DNA of 64,000 bases. It comes from Phycomyces blakesleeanus NRRL 1555(-). Its lineage: Eukaryota; Mucoromycota; Mucoromycetes; Mucorales; Phycomycetaceae. The translations under genes and the position numbers were made by a program. The stretch's first letter is position 1. Each line of letters opens with the position of its first letter. The stretch lies in NCBI RefSeq assembly GCF_001638985.1, contig NW_017265135.1, positions 1 through 64,000 of the forward strand, read 5' to 3'. Shown here one piece after another: positions 23,469-34,934 of this stretch. The notes under the pieces are model-generated. The model saw only the letters and a program-made list of their open reading frames with translations. It made no database searches and was not told where the DNA came from.

Positions 23469-24099
23469 AAAATCTCGAGAGTGTAATGATTTGACTGTTC
23501 TTTATTTTCATTTATTAATAATGATGTTTGAACTTGTGTATGAATATGACTGGGCTTCCGTATTTAACGATAAACCTTTCCACCATGACACTCTCATCTC
23601 TTCTGTTTCTCTTCTTGTCTCACGCTTCCAAGCCGAAATTGATATTGACCTCCTGGCTTAGCCACGTATATTTACTCCTTGCAAAAAACACAAAATAGTT
23701 TAAAACAATTTAAAAACTTAAAAAACCCAAACAAATGCAGCGACTTTTTTTTTCTTGCTGACAAGAAACCACAATAAATCTGAGCTACGGCTCCTTACAA
23801 ACAAAAATGTGTATGCATATGGTCGAGATGACATAGAATATGAACAAGACGCGGCACCTTAGTTATAGATGAAGATGTACAAGGAACAGTGAACGTATTG
23901 ATTATTTTGACTCAATATGAGCATGTTAAAAGAAGAATACAGAATTATTTGTTGTCTTTTTTTTTGAAATCATAGCATACGTGACTCGTAAGCTTTCCGG
24001 AGTAGTGTATGCGACAAGGAGTTCGCGACAATGACCCGCTTTTAAGCAAGACTCCCAGTTCATACGGCCATTTTGTTGTTTTTTGAATGATTCAACGAA
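23469..24099. other. Left part of the unit core; only a 46-codon ORF
   Basis: Mostly non-coding. One short plus-strand frame (ATG at 23521, TAG at 23659-23661) encodes a 46-residue peptide starting MMFELVYEYDW. I recognise no family and it may be a decayed exon. The rest is AT-rich with poly-A and poly-T runs. Confidence 0.45.
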
Positions 24100-24999
24100 T
24101 TAAATGTCTTCGTCCACCATTGTATGTGTTCGCTTTGATTGTGGTCCCATGGGTAAAGGTTCAGGGAAATCCAGTTCATCCGAAGACTGTGAGGATGCTG
24201 AATCATCCACGATTCTGGCCTTTACTTCATCATTGTAATGTATACCTTTTTCACAAATTCGTCGAATCTTGTTGAGTGGTTCCTTTGAGTTAACTTTATC
24301 AAGAATACTTTCAAATAAGCGTTTGTTCGTTGAGCATATCGTTTCCACAGCCGACTGAAAATTTTGTTGGTATGTTTCCTGAGGGTATAATTGCGCGAAC
24401 GCGATTTGATAAAGAAGGATAATAGTCGGGTCTTCAGAATAAGTATGACGATGCAAAGACGGCTGTTGCTCCAACAGGAAGAGTGACAGACCAAGCAGGG
24501 GGTTCAAGGGATTTGTGTAATAAATACTGTCGGGAATGGTTTCTTTGGATATTATTAAGCATCTTCTTGCCCAAATCAAAGAAGGGATCGTCAATAACCA
24601 TGGCTTTTGCTCGGATTGCTTGTTAAAATCCAAAATCAGGCTAACTGGAGAAATTTTTTTGGCACCTAATACCAATACCACTGGGAGAGCGTGATAAGTT
24701 TTGACAACGGTCAACGAATAGGAAACCAAACGTTGGAGGAACAGATTATTGATGGTATTTTGAACTTCGATCAGCACTGGTGGGAATGACAAAGGTAGTT
24801 TGGACATATAGAGAACATCACATCTTAAATTGTTCCAATCGCCATCAGCCAGAGTGTAAGTACCATTTGGGGAATTTAGTAATTCCTTGGTGATAAGATC
24901 GACAACATCCTGGTGTTTGAGCACCATTCGACTCATTTTGTCACAACCAGGTATATATTCCAACGGTAAAGTCATGGTTAACAAGTTATGATGTGACAT
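24100..24999 (-). CDS. Uncharacterised 299-aa protein with PD-(D/E)XK-like signature
   Basis: A single-exon open frame of 299 codons with no stop or frameshift, which stands out between two dead transposase copies. The start is ATG at 24999 (MSHHNLLTMTLPLEYIPGCD). Residues 59-80 read RCDVLY, then PPVLIEVQN: Asp61, then a beta-strand-like VLIEVQ with Glu78 and Gln80. They are followed by LQRLVSYS and hydrophobic strands (PVVLVLG). That D-x16-ExQ pattern recalls PD-(D/E)XK nucleases of the PDDEXK_2/Rpn-type group, often carried by mobile DNA. The assignment is my inference; the usual ExK lysine is Gln here. The C-terminal third is helical and polar, ending in an acidic Ser-rich tail and a KRTH patch. 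No signal peptide or membrane segment is seen. Confidence 0.62.
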   Translation of the reverse strand: MSHHNLLTMTLPLEYIPGCDKMSRMVLKHQDVVDLITKELLNSPNGTYTLADGDWNNLRCDVLYMSKLPLSFPPVLIEVQNTINNLFLQRLVSYSLTVVKTYHALPVVLVLGAKKISPVSLILDFNKQSEQKPWLLTIPSLIWARRCLIISKETIPDSIYYTNPLNPLLGLSLFLLEQQPSLHRHTYSEDPTIILLYQIAFAQLYPQETYQQNFQSAVETICSTNKRLFESILDKVNSKEPLNKIRRICEKGIHYNDEVKARIVDDSASSQSSDELDFPEPLPMGPQSKRTHTMVDEDI

Positions 25000-25113
25000 G
25001 TTGGATAAAAAAAAGTAAACGTAAAAGAGTGGGAAAAAACCAAAACATTTTATTGCCCGTTAAAGGAAATAAACCGTTTACACTTACACTTACCCTCATG
25101 GGTTTGCCCAACC

Positions 25114-25142
<29 letters not shown>
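25114..25142 (+). repeat. A29 homopolymer at the core/array junction
   Basis: 29 consecutive A residues follow TTTGCCCAACC and abut the inverted GTAAGY array (CTTACACTTACG). The position, exactly between unique core and array, could mark a poly(A)-tailed insertion on the plus strand or plain slippage. Confidence 0.9.
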
Positions 25143-25144
<2 letters not shown>

Positions 25145-25217
25145 TACACTTACGCTTACGCTTACACTTACTCTCAAGATTTTTTTTTACATTGATTTTG
25201 GGAGCGTCCTGTGATTA

Positions 25218-26408
25218 TTACATGGGCTCTCTATTTCGACATTTATCCCAACACATGTAAGAATGTGAAACGAAGCCTCTGAAATGACTTTTCTCCACAT
25301 CTTTGCAGGCTTCAGTAATTATTTTTGATAAGGTGTCTTCCTGCAAAACATTATGGTGCTTTACCCTACTCTTTGCCACGACCCAGAATTGTACAATTGG
25401 TTTAAGCTCGGGAGAGTAGATAAGATACACACATTTATACCCTCGATACTTAATGTACTTTTTTATGTTTTTATGCGTGTGAATAGGTGCATTATCCATC
25501 ACTACATAGTGACCTTTCATATGTGGATGTTTGTCCATTTCATCAAGCGTAATTTTTAAGAAACTGATGCAGTGACCCGTTACAGTTCCTGAGCTTATGT
25601 ATCCTTCAGCCTTTCTCTTCTTGACAAGCCTGGGGTTCCTTACGCCGACTGTTATCAAAGCTGCGGCAGAGATAGCACCCAATATAGACGTTGTGTTGCT
25701 TTCGTAGTTGGTCTGATAACAATAGCGCGAATGCCTTTTCTGGACCAAGCTCTTGAACATTTCATATTTATGACAATAGCAGACTTGCCAAGAAACACGC
25801 AATTCGTCAGGAAATTCATGTCTGTATTTTCCCATTTGCCAGCCTAATTGTATCGTTCCTCAATCTTTTCCGGACTGTTTCGTTCAATAGAGTGGAAATC
25901 TGCTTTCTTCAACGAAAGGTTACATTCACTTCTCATAAAGTTATAAACAATGCTACGAGAAACTTTGATAATGGAATTGGCTCAATAAATGCTCAGTCAC
26001 TTCGACAACAGAAGCAGATGGATTAGTATCAATGAAGTTGATAACAGTCATTTTATGATCTTCGGTCAAGATACATATTTGGCCTATTTTTTTTTGTATT
26101 GTTAAAAATGCTCTCAGGGCATATATAATACTGCTTTATCCATCTGTACGCTGTTCGAATGTGAATACCCAACTGCCTTGCTGCAGATGATGCACTATAC
26201 ACTTTTCAATCTTCAGTTCGAAAAACCAATCTTTATTCTAGGCAATATAACGCATTTAATCCTGTTGTACGTTTGCCTCCTTCGTACGAGGATCTTCGTT
26301 TTTTGGCTTTTCTATCAACATAGGAGAAGTCAGGGAAGATTCACTCGAGGAGACAGTTTGCATGTATTCACTATGAGTAGCAAGTGTCTCAACAACAATG
26401 TAATCCAT
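25218..26408 (-). pseudogene. Tc1/mariner-type transposase pseudogene, right (longer) copy
   Basis: Mirror of the left copy over 25218-26133, with the same lost catalytic residues and frameshift, but extended at the 5' end. From an ATG at 26408 it reads MDYIVVETLATHSEYMQTV and an acidic/Ser-rich N terminus. After stops come WFFELKIEKC and AARQLGIHIRTAYRWIKQY, a helix-turn-helix typical of Tc1-type DNA-binding domains. Stops at about 26232 and 26217 and the frameshift make it a pseudogene. The sequence continues into the arm through KQY, where the left copy begins, so this copy preserves the ancestral junction. Confidence 0.85.
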
Positions 26409-26589
26409 GGGCTCAGGACCACCTTCCTCATCAACAACATTCTCATTTCAATCTTCATATAAAAATATTGTACTTATATTAAATTAGTAAAGTATTGAAA
26501 AACAAAAGAAATGCCCAAAAAAATACCTACAATGTATTTATACTCTTACAGTGCCAAGAATCATGGTGGCACGGTTTCTAAAAATATAC

Positions 26590-26660
26590 TCTGGCCAGGG
26601 ACATCATTTTTCATTGGCTAGTGACATTAATTCTGATTGGCCAGTGACACCACTTTCTGG
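26590..26660. repeat. Degenerate ~25-bp tandem repeat
   Basis: Three imperfect copies of a unit containing GGCCAGTGACA (CTGGCCAGGGACATC, TTGGCTAGTGACATT, TTGGCCAGTGACACC) immediately left of the MITE. Confidence 0.6.
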
Positions 26661-26673
26661 AAGCACTATACAA

Positions 26674-26882
26674 TACACTCTCTCCGGAAATTATTGGTGC
26701 AAAAATAAAAATAAATTTGGTGCAAAAATAAAGATAAAATTTGGTGCAATTTTTTACCATTTCTCTGTTTAATTCATCTTTTTTGGTGCATTTGGTGCAT
26801 TCCATTTTTGCACCAAATAATTTTGTATTTTTGCACCAAATTTATTTTTGTTCGTGCACCAATAATTTCCGGAAAGAGTGTA
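26674..26882. mobile_element. Foldback MITE, 209 bp, flanked by TA
   Basis: The ends are TACACTCTCTCCGGAAATTA and the reverse complement of TAATTTCCGGAAAGAGTGTA, continuing as ATTGGTGCA on both sides, with one mismatch over about 28 bp. Internal TTTGGTGCAAAAATA units recur in the left half and inverted in the right half, so almost the whole element can form a hairpin. Outer TA dinucleotides fit Tc1/mariner-type TA target duplication. There is no coding capacity. Confidence 0.85.
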
Positions 26883-28111
26883 CTTGTACAGAATAATGAC
26901 AGATATTTAACAGTTATTATTCTTATTTTGGTCTGGTGAATTAAAGGAAGAAGTCAAAGAGTAAAATCAACTCCAAAAAAGAAAAATTCAGAAGCGATTA
27001 AAAGATAAAGAAAAAGGGAAAGAGAGATGATCTATATTGTAGATCTTTAAATTTGGGTACCCGGCACCTAAATTTTAAACAAAGACAAGCAAATGCCTTA
27101 ATTATTATTTTTGATATTCAAAGACGCAAATAAGTGTAATAGACTTCTTTTTGTATATTCACAGCCTGATGAGATGAAATTTTCTACTGATATTTTGATT
27201 TGGTCCATAGATATGGTTGTCTTTGATGTGCACCATACATAAAGTAATCTCTGCTGATTACATGAATCATTTTAGTTGTTGTATCCCAATAATAAATGTG
27301 AGCAAGAGCATTGTCACATTCATATGTTTTTGGGAATTACGGTTACAATTTCTGGTTGTCATTGGCTAGATTCCATTCACCCAAAAATCAATCAACGTTA
27401 CACGCCTGTAATCTCTTTTGTATATATATATATTTTACAAGAATAACTATAATTGTGAATACAGAATTTCTGTTTTAATACTTTTCCTTGTACTTTTCCT
27501 TTTATATGTAATTTTCTTTTTTTGTTCGCTTAATCGTACCAATTTTCGTTAAGGAATTCCGGCTCATTTCTTTTTTGTAGACAGATCCTATTTCTAGAAC
27601 TGTTTCTTAACTATAGCTTATATGCATATGAATGCACTCAATAAAGCTTCATGTACATATAAATATTTTGAGAATCTTTAACGGTCTGCATTTTATTTTA
27701 ATTGAACGGGTTATAAAGGCATGATGTGACTGTTATTGCGACATCTCTATTCAAGGCACCTCACTGATGGAAATCTACAAAAATAATAAAAAACAAGAAA
27801 TATCATAGGGTCTAAGGTGTGGCAAAAGAAAAATAGATGAGATCCGCCACACACACACAGAAAAAAGGGAGGGGGGGGAGAAAGAAAGGGTGGGGTTTAG
27901 AGTAGAATTAATCCCACAGATCTCTTTCTATTTTTCACATCTAATTTCTCTTTGCTCTACTGTATTTTCAAATATACAAATATACAAATATACAAATATA
28001 CATATATATTTATTTCCATCTTTTACTACCTCTTCTCTCTTTCTTTTCTTTTTACCTGTTGCCTTCTTTTAGACAACCAACAATACATACATTTAGATTT
28101 CCTCTTAAAAT
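26883..28111. other. Intergenic region and MTHFR promoter
   Basis: No gene is found. AT-rich sequence leads into a (CA)n run at about 27850, a G-run at 27872-27879 and a CT-rich leader just upstream of the MTHFR start codon. Confidence 0.65.
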
Positions 28112-30409
28112 ATGAAAGTTATTGACAAAATCAAGCGTGCCGAAGAAGAAGGTCGCGTTTACTGGTCCTTTGAATATTTCCCTCCAAAGACCACTCAAGT
28201 AAGGGCAAACCGAATAACAATCAAAGCAAACAGCACTTCTTTTATTGACACCAAAAATAATAATAACAATTAATCAATAAATAAATTAATTAATTAGGGT
28301 GTCCAAAATCTCTATGATCGTATCGAACGTATGCAAAAATTTGGCCCAGAGTTCATCGATGTCACATGGGGTGCTGGTGGAACTACCTCGGATCTTACTA
28401 CAGACATTGTTCAGACAGCCCAGACTGTCTATGGTATCGAAACCATGATGCATTTGACTTGCACAAACATGCCAGTCGAGAAGATTGATGCTGCCCTGGA
28501 AGTAAGTCTGACTCTGACTCTGACTCTTATTCACTATTGGACCAAATTCCCAATGACTCATCCCACTATTTTTTTCTTTCTTTCTCTGTTTTAGAAAGCA
28601 AAGAAGTGTGGCTGCCAGAACATTCTTGCCCTCCGTGGTGATCCTCCTCATGGTCAAGAAACCTGGAAGTCCTGTGAAGGTGGTTTCAATAATGCCATCG
28701 ATCTTGTCAAATATATCCGTCTTAAGTACGGCGATTACTTTGGCATTGCTGTTGCCGGTAAAGTGCTTTTTTTCACTTGTTTTTTTTCTTTGTTTTGTTT
28801 TAAAGCTCACACCATTTTCACTATGTCTAAATAGGCCATCCCGAAAAGCATGCCGATTGTCCTACACTCGATCAAGATATCCTCCACTTGAAGGCCAAGG
28901 TTGATGCCGGTGCCGATCTTGTCGTCACCCAACTCTTCTTTGATGTCGATATCTTCTTGTCATTTGTAGAAAAGTGCAGAGCTGCCGGCATCACCTGTCC
29001 CATTTTACCTGGTGTGTTCCCTATCCAAAACTACAATGGTCTCAAGCGTGTCATTTCTTTCAACGACAACCATGTACCCCAGGCTATCTGGGATGCCTTG
29101 GAACCCATCAAGGATGATGATGCTGCTGTCAAAGAATACGGGATCCAATTGACAGTCGAATTTATCCAAAAAATGCTTGCTGCTGGCCTTAATGGTGTTC
29201 ACTTTTACACCTTCAACCTTGGTGAGACATTTATTCAGTTATTTATTTACTATTAACTTTGTTAAACCTCGTATTATATATATATGCATGTCCTTTCCTT
29301 TTCTAATAATTACTCAAATATTTTTTTTTTTTAGAGCGTAGTACCAGACTTGTCTTGGAACGTCTCAACTATGTTGCTTCCCAAGAAACCGTCAAGCCAT
29401 TGCCATGGAAACCTGTAAGTTTCTTAAAAAAAAAAGTACTTTTATCTAAATCAATAATAAAATTTCTTTTTTTATTTTTTTTGTTAGTCGTTGCACACCA
29501 AGCGTATCAAGGAAAATGTCCGCCCCATCTTCTGGAAGAACCGCACCATGAGCTATATCAAGCGTACCGAACTCTGGGATGAATTCCCCAACGGTCGTTG
29601 GGGTGATTCTCGCTCGCCTGCCTTTGGTGAATTGGACGGTTACGGTATCTCTCTCAAGCATACTCCTGCCGAGTGCCTTAAGATGTGGAACTCTCCTACT
29701 ACCATCCAGGACATCTCTCAGATCTTCTCCAGCTACTGTGCTGGTAAGGTAGCAGCCCTTCCCTGGTGCTTCCACGAATTAGATCCCGAGTCTGAGAAGA
29801 TCCGTTCTCACTTGGCCGCCTTGAACAACCTTGGCTATTTGACAATCAACTCTCAGCCTGCTGTCAATGGTGTCAAGAGCGCAGACAAGGTCCACGGATG
29901 GGGTCCCAAGAACGGTTACATTTACCAAAAGGCCTATCTGGAGTGTTTCTTGTCTCCCGAGAAGCTCAATGATCTTGTAACCAAGATCGGATCCAACATC
30001 TCCATCACTTACTATGCTGTCAACCAGCAGGGTGATTTGAGAACCAACACACAGAGTGATGGACCCAATGCAGTCACATGGGGTGTATTCCCCAGCAAAG
30101 AGATCATCCAACCTACAGTTGTTGAAGCCGCTGCCTTTATGGCCTGGAAGGTAAATGGCAAAACATGATAATTGAGATTGTCCTATTATTTACAAGTATT
30201 TCTTATTGCAGGAGGAAGCCTTTGCTTTGTGGCACGAATGGGCCCGTCTGTATGACGCCGAGAGCGTGTCTAACAAGCTCTTGAAGGGAGTTGCTGACAA
30301 CTGGTATCTTGTCAACATTGTCCACAACGACTTCCAAGACTCGGATGGTATCTGGCGTCTTTTCGACATTGAGTCTGCTGTCGAACCTACCCAGCAAGCC
30401 ATGCGCTAA
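28112..30409 (+). CDS. MTHFR: Methylenetetrahydrofolate reductase
   Basis: Seven exons (28112-28198, 28298-28501, 28595-28757, 28835-29221, 29335-29414, 29488-30150, 30212-30409) encode 593 residues. MTHFR reduces 5,10-methylene-THF to 5-methyl-THF with NAD(P)H and FAD in the cytosol, supplying methionine synthase. The N-terminal barrel (about 1-300) shows the catalytic Glu in SFEYFPPKT, then [27 protein letters not shown] and TQLFFDVD, all standard for the family. A linker ([20 protein letters not shown]) leads to the eukaryotic C-terminal regulatory domain ([28 protein letters not shown]), where S-adenosylmethionine inhibits related enzymes. Length matches fungal MTHFRs of about 600. Yeasts carry two paralogues; I cannot tell which this is closer to. 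Confidence 0.97.
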
Positions 30410-31069
30410 TTAATATCAAAAATCAACCTCTTCTCTCCATATCTCCCTCTCTCCCACTTACTTCTTACCTCTTCTTTCTTTTACTGACTGTGTGTATTCA
30501 ACATACCCTCTTTTCATCATCTTGATATTGATATTTGTTTTCCTTCTTATTATTATTCTTTATTTTCTACTGTACCTTTTTCTTGTATGTAAGCAAACAT
30601 TTACTCTCTTTTTTTTATTTCTTTTTTTTTTAAAAAAAAAAAGCTTATTCCTTCTTGTACATTCTTCAACAGATTATATCCTCCTCCTGCCAAACCCAAG
30701 CACATACACAAAAACTCGTGCTAACATATAAGCGCATTTTCTTTTTGTTTCAATGTGCCAATAATAAAATACTTTTTTTTATTTTTATTATTATTACTTT
30801 ATGTTATACTGTATGACAATTAAAAGGTTTTCAACACAATTCAATGATAATAGATATCGTATTTTTTTGTTGTTTTTATTTTAAAGTAATAAAAAAAAAT
30901 GTAAAAAAATAAAAGAAAAAAATTACAATGACCGATTTCACTGGTCAAGCCACCAATTGGCATAAGAGCCGGAAAGAGAAAGTTAAGATTTAAAGAGTTG
31001 AATTAAAAAAAAAAGTTAATTCATTGTCTTTGACTATTTCTACCTGATTGTCTTGACCACTTGAAGATC
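30410..31069. other. Intergenic region between MTHFR and RIO1 genes
   Basis: CT-rich and AT-rich 3' flank of MTHFR followed by the RIO1 promoter. Poly-T and poly-A runs near 30610-30650 and 30890-30930. No gene seen. Confidence 0.7.
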
Positions 31070-32951
31070 ATGTCTTCCGAGATTACAACAAAACCAACCA
31101 CCGAGTCACATGCTGATGCATTTGCTGATGCTGAAGAGATTGACGAGTCTGAACTCGCATACCAGGAAGACTCGGACGACGACGATTACGACGATTATCT
31201 TGACGATGAACTAAATGACACCGATCTGTGGGACAGTGCTTCGGGAGGTAAACAACCGAGAAATAATAACAATAATAATAAAAAAATGTTTCCTCCTCCA
31301 ATTCACTACCAAGATCAATCTCAGTAACATAATGTTTTTATTTATTAGATTTCACTAAACAGTACAACCGTCTGCGCCAACAGGTAGCCCCAGTTGCTCG
31401 TGCTGGTCCCGCCGCACCCTCTTTCTCGGGAGCTTCAACTACTACTACTATAACTACTACTACTACTACTACTACTGCAATTGCTCCTGCTGCTAACAAA
31501 AAAACCAAGACTGCAACAAATGCTTCTACTGCTAAAGAAGATGTTGCTGCCAAGAAGCAGTTACTGGAAAGCCAGATTGAGAGTCTCAGTAAATTCACTA
31601 GCCGTATCCAAGTCCGTGCCTATGAACCCCCACGCATGTCATCTTCGGTAGCAAGTGATATTAAATTGAGTAGCAAAAAGGCTAGTGGTGAAAGGTAAAT
31701 ATCACATACACACATTGGTGAATCAATTGGTGGAATTTTTCTTTGTACCTGAAAGAAAAGAAATGCATTTTTTTTAACTTTTTCTTTGTATTGGTAAAAT
31801 TTCAGAAACACCCAAAAAGATAAGTCTGATCGTGCTACAGTCGAACAGGTGTTGGATCCCCGTACACGTATTATTCTGTTCAAGATGTTGAACAGAGGTG
31901 TGTTTTACGAAATTAACGGTTGTATCAGTACTGGTAAAGAGGTAATTGTTACTTTTATTGTTGGAGTAGGAGAAAAACTGATTGTCAGAAACTTGTGAGG
32001 GTAAAAATTAAAGAAAAAAAGTGAGACTTATGCGCACAAATGTTTTAGGCCAACGTCTATCACGCTGCTACTGAAGATGGACTACACAGAGCTATCAAGG
32101 TCTACAAGACCTCGGTTTTGACTTTTAAGGATCGCGATCGTTACGTAACAGGCGAGTACCGTTTCCGTCATGGTTACAGTAAATCAAACCCTAGAAAGAT
32201 GGTTAAGGTGTGGGCTGAGAAGGAGATGCGTAACTTGCGTCGTATCAAGGCTGCCGGTATTCCTTCCCCTGAAGCACTTGTTTTGCGTATGCATGTGTTA
32301 GTCATGGAGTTCTTGGGTGATAAAAATGGATGGTAAGATACATAACCATATACATAAATATACTTTGATCATCAAAAGGGAGGGGCAATTTGTTTAGGAG
32401 CAAGGAAAGGTATGATAACTAAACCATGTGCGTATCTATTTTACTTTGATCTTTCTTTTTTGACAGGGCTTATCCAAGACTCAAGGATGCTCAGATCGAA
32501 CAATCCAAATACGCTTCTCTCTATTATCAATTGATCAAGAATGTTCGCACAATGTACCAGGTGTGTCGCCTGGTCCACGCCGATTTGAGTGAATACAATT
32601 TACTGTGAGTTATAAACGATCCAATGTGTCATGCAACCAAAAGCTGAATGAATTTGTATTTATTTATTTTATTTTAAAAAAAATAGTTACCACAAGGGAT
32701 TGTTGTACATTATCGATGTGTCCCAATCTGTAGAACACGATCATCCTCATGCCTCTGAATTCTTAAGAAAGGATCTTTCCAATGTGACAGATTACTTTTC
32801 TAAGCGTGGTGTGCGCGTAATGGGTCTTATGGATCTATTTTCATTTGTAACAGATCCAAGCTTCAGTAACGAAGATGCAGTAGTAGATGATGTTTTGGAA
32901 AAGGTAAAATCAAATACACATACAAACAAAGAAGACATTACTGACATGTAG

Positions 32952-32994
<43 letters not shown>

Positions 32995-33807
32995 TTGTAG
33001 ATCCAAACCAAGATGAACTCTGAACCTGAAAAGGAGCGAAACACACTTGAAGAAGAGATTTTTATGCGCTCCTATATTCCTCAGACATTGGAGGAAGTTA
33101 TTGATGTGGAAAGAGATACCCTTTTGATTGCCGAAGGTGAAGGCAAGGATGTAAGTATTATACTTTACTTTAGATTATCTTGGCTTAGTAGTAATGATAA
33201 AAGTCAGCCTAAATGATTATCAATATAAACTAAAGACTGACTGACTGTGTATTTGGATGTGGTTAATTTTTATTTATAGTTGGTGTACGCCAATCTTTTG
33301 GGTAAAGCCAACTTTGATCCCAACGCAAAAGACACATTGAAGCCATCTAAGAAAAAGCTTACATTTGCTCTGGATAAGCTTAGTCTTCAAGACAAAACTG
33401 TGACTAAGGCAGAGTCGGAAGCTAAAGGAAAAACGACTGTAGAAGAAAAAGTTGAGAAGCCAATAGTAACTGAAGAAGAAAAGGTCGAAGAAAAGATCAA
33501 GGAGGAGGAACCAGTTGTGGCCAAAGAAGTCAAAGAAGTCAAAAAGTCCAAGAAGGATGTTGAAGAGAGTGAGGATAATGACGACGATGATAGTGAAGAC
33601 GATGATAGCGAAGACGACAGTGAAGATGATAGTGAAGATGATGGTGGGAGAAAGAAGCCTTTGAGAGGCAAAAAGAACGAAGATAAGGATGATAAAAAGG
33701 ACCGTAAGAAGAAAGCCAAAGAAGAAGCAAGAGAGAAGCGAAAACACAAACTTCCAAAGGCAGAGAAAAAGCGTAAAATTAAGATCAGTCGCAATAGAAA
33801 AAAGTAA
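31070..33807 (+). CDS. RIO1: RIO1 atypical protein kinase
   Basis: Eight exons (31070-31247, 31349-31694, 31806-31941, 32049-32332, 32467-32604, 32687-32903, 33001-33150, 33280-33807) give 658 residues. RIO1 acts as kinase/ATPase in late 40S ribosomal subunit maturation in the cytoplasm. The core shows the nucleotide loop [12 protein letters not shown], the lysine in [20 protein letters not shown], the family block [20 protein letters not shown], the catalytic loop [11 protein letters not shown] and the metal-binding [13 protein letters not shown]. The N terminus is acidic, with a Thr tract coded by ACT repeats at 31437-31476. The C-terminal tail alternates acidic (EDDDSEDD) and lysine-rich blocks, as in other RIO1 proteins. 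A (TA)n run fills the intron before exon 7. The start is the ATG at 31070. Confidence 0.97.
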
Positions 33808-34934
33808 ATAATCCAACATCTATAACATCTGTAACAACAACGACAACTACAAACATCATCACTCTCACCAACACCATCATCAGTAATAATAATAACAACG
33901 CACCAAGAATACCATTCCACAATATTTTACAGTGTTAATTTATCTCAAGCTTCCAAAAGATAGAACCGTTATTTCAACCATTTCTTTGCTCTTATTTTCG
34001 ATTATTATTACAAAAGGATAAACATTAGACTGAGAAAAATAGGTAGCATTTAGATGATCTGAAGAACTCAAATAGATCCACAATTCAATTAAAATTTCAA
34101 TCGTCTTTGGTTCATATTTGGAAAATAAATCAAGACAATCTATATGTCTTTATTGCGTCAATATAAAATAAGATAAGGTCAAGTAACAAATAATAGTGTT
34201 TCTGGAGGTCTTCTTTTTGGAATGTGCATAGGGTTCTCGATAGGCAGTCCTTTGCTTGTTTCAATTTCTCTATTCATTTTTGTAGGCAGTTGTTTCAATA
34301 TAACTATGTGTATTAAAGCGCAGTCACATTCCCAACTTTTCCTTTCTCATTAACTCATTAATCCAATGCTTGCTCTTTTTTTTTTACTTGGATTGGTTGT
34401 GTACAGTAGAAGGGTTTATATTATTGATAATTGTGTTTTATTATAAAATTGCTTAAAGATATATGTATTTAAAAAAGTCAGAGTATATTGAAGTCTGAAT
34501 AGCACTAAATTTTACAGTTATGGTTTGGTACAGTCCTCACTTTATTTGTGTTCTCCTGGTGATGTACAATATATTGACTGTCCTTAGGAGATATACTCTT
34601 CTATTTATATTTATATATATTTATATATATATTCAAGTAGCTTTAGCTGCTGCACAGTTTTCTGAATTAATTTCCTTGAAAAAAAGGTATGAAAGCCACC
34701 CAGACATGCTAAGCAGAGAAAGGAGAGAAAGGAGGGAAAGGAGGGAAAGGGAGAGGGAAGGAAGGAAAGAAGGAAAGAGGAGGAGTTTTTTTTTTTTTTT
34801 TTTTTTTTAAAATAAAAAAATAAAAAAAAAATATTTAACCTTGTCACTAATATAATTTTTTTTTTCTCTTATGCCACAGTACTCTTTCACAGCTTTACCA
34901 GTTCATTGTATTTGAATCAATCTGCCTTACAAAA
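33808..34934. other. Intergenic region between RIO1 and DR1 genes
   Basis: No gene. Purine-rich AGGGA repeats at 34717-34775 and a T/A homopolymer stretch at 34786-34830 precede the DR1 leader. Confidence 0.7.

Larger units (their letters stand above)
22189..26133. mobile_element. Inverted-repeat unit: two Tc1-type pseudo-transposase copies around a 1.97 kb core
   Basis: The arms are 22189-23173 and 25148-26133, about 985 bp each, read as reverse complements. I see only two substitutions near the outer end (at CAGTATTAyATrTGCCC), one C/T difference (CTTCGTTGAT versus CTTCATTGAT) and one A-run length change. The encoded 205-residue stretch is identical in both. The core (23174-25147) holds a GTAAGY minisatellite, an intact 299-codon minus-strand ORF and an A29 run at 25114-25142. 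The right copy continues outward into transposase N-terminal sequence, but the left copy stops at CAGTATTA. The right copy therefore looks ancestral and the left one a truncated inverted duplicate. No clean target-site duplication is visible at the arm ends. Confidence 0.88.

Noticed and set aside
33274..33819. Hydrophobic minus-strand ORF under the RIO1 tail
   Set aside because: Reverse reading of the Lys/Glu-rich tail gives Phe/Leu-rich peptides; RIO1 exon 8 explains the sequence.
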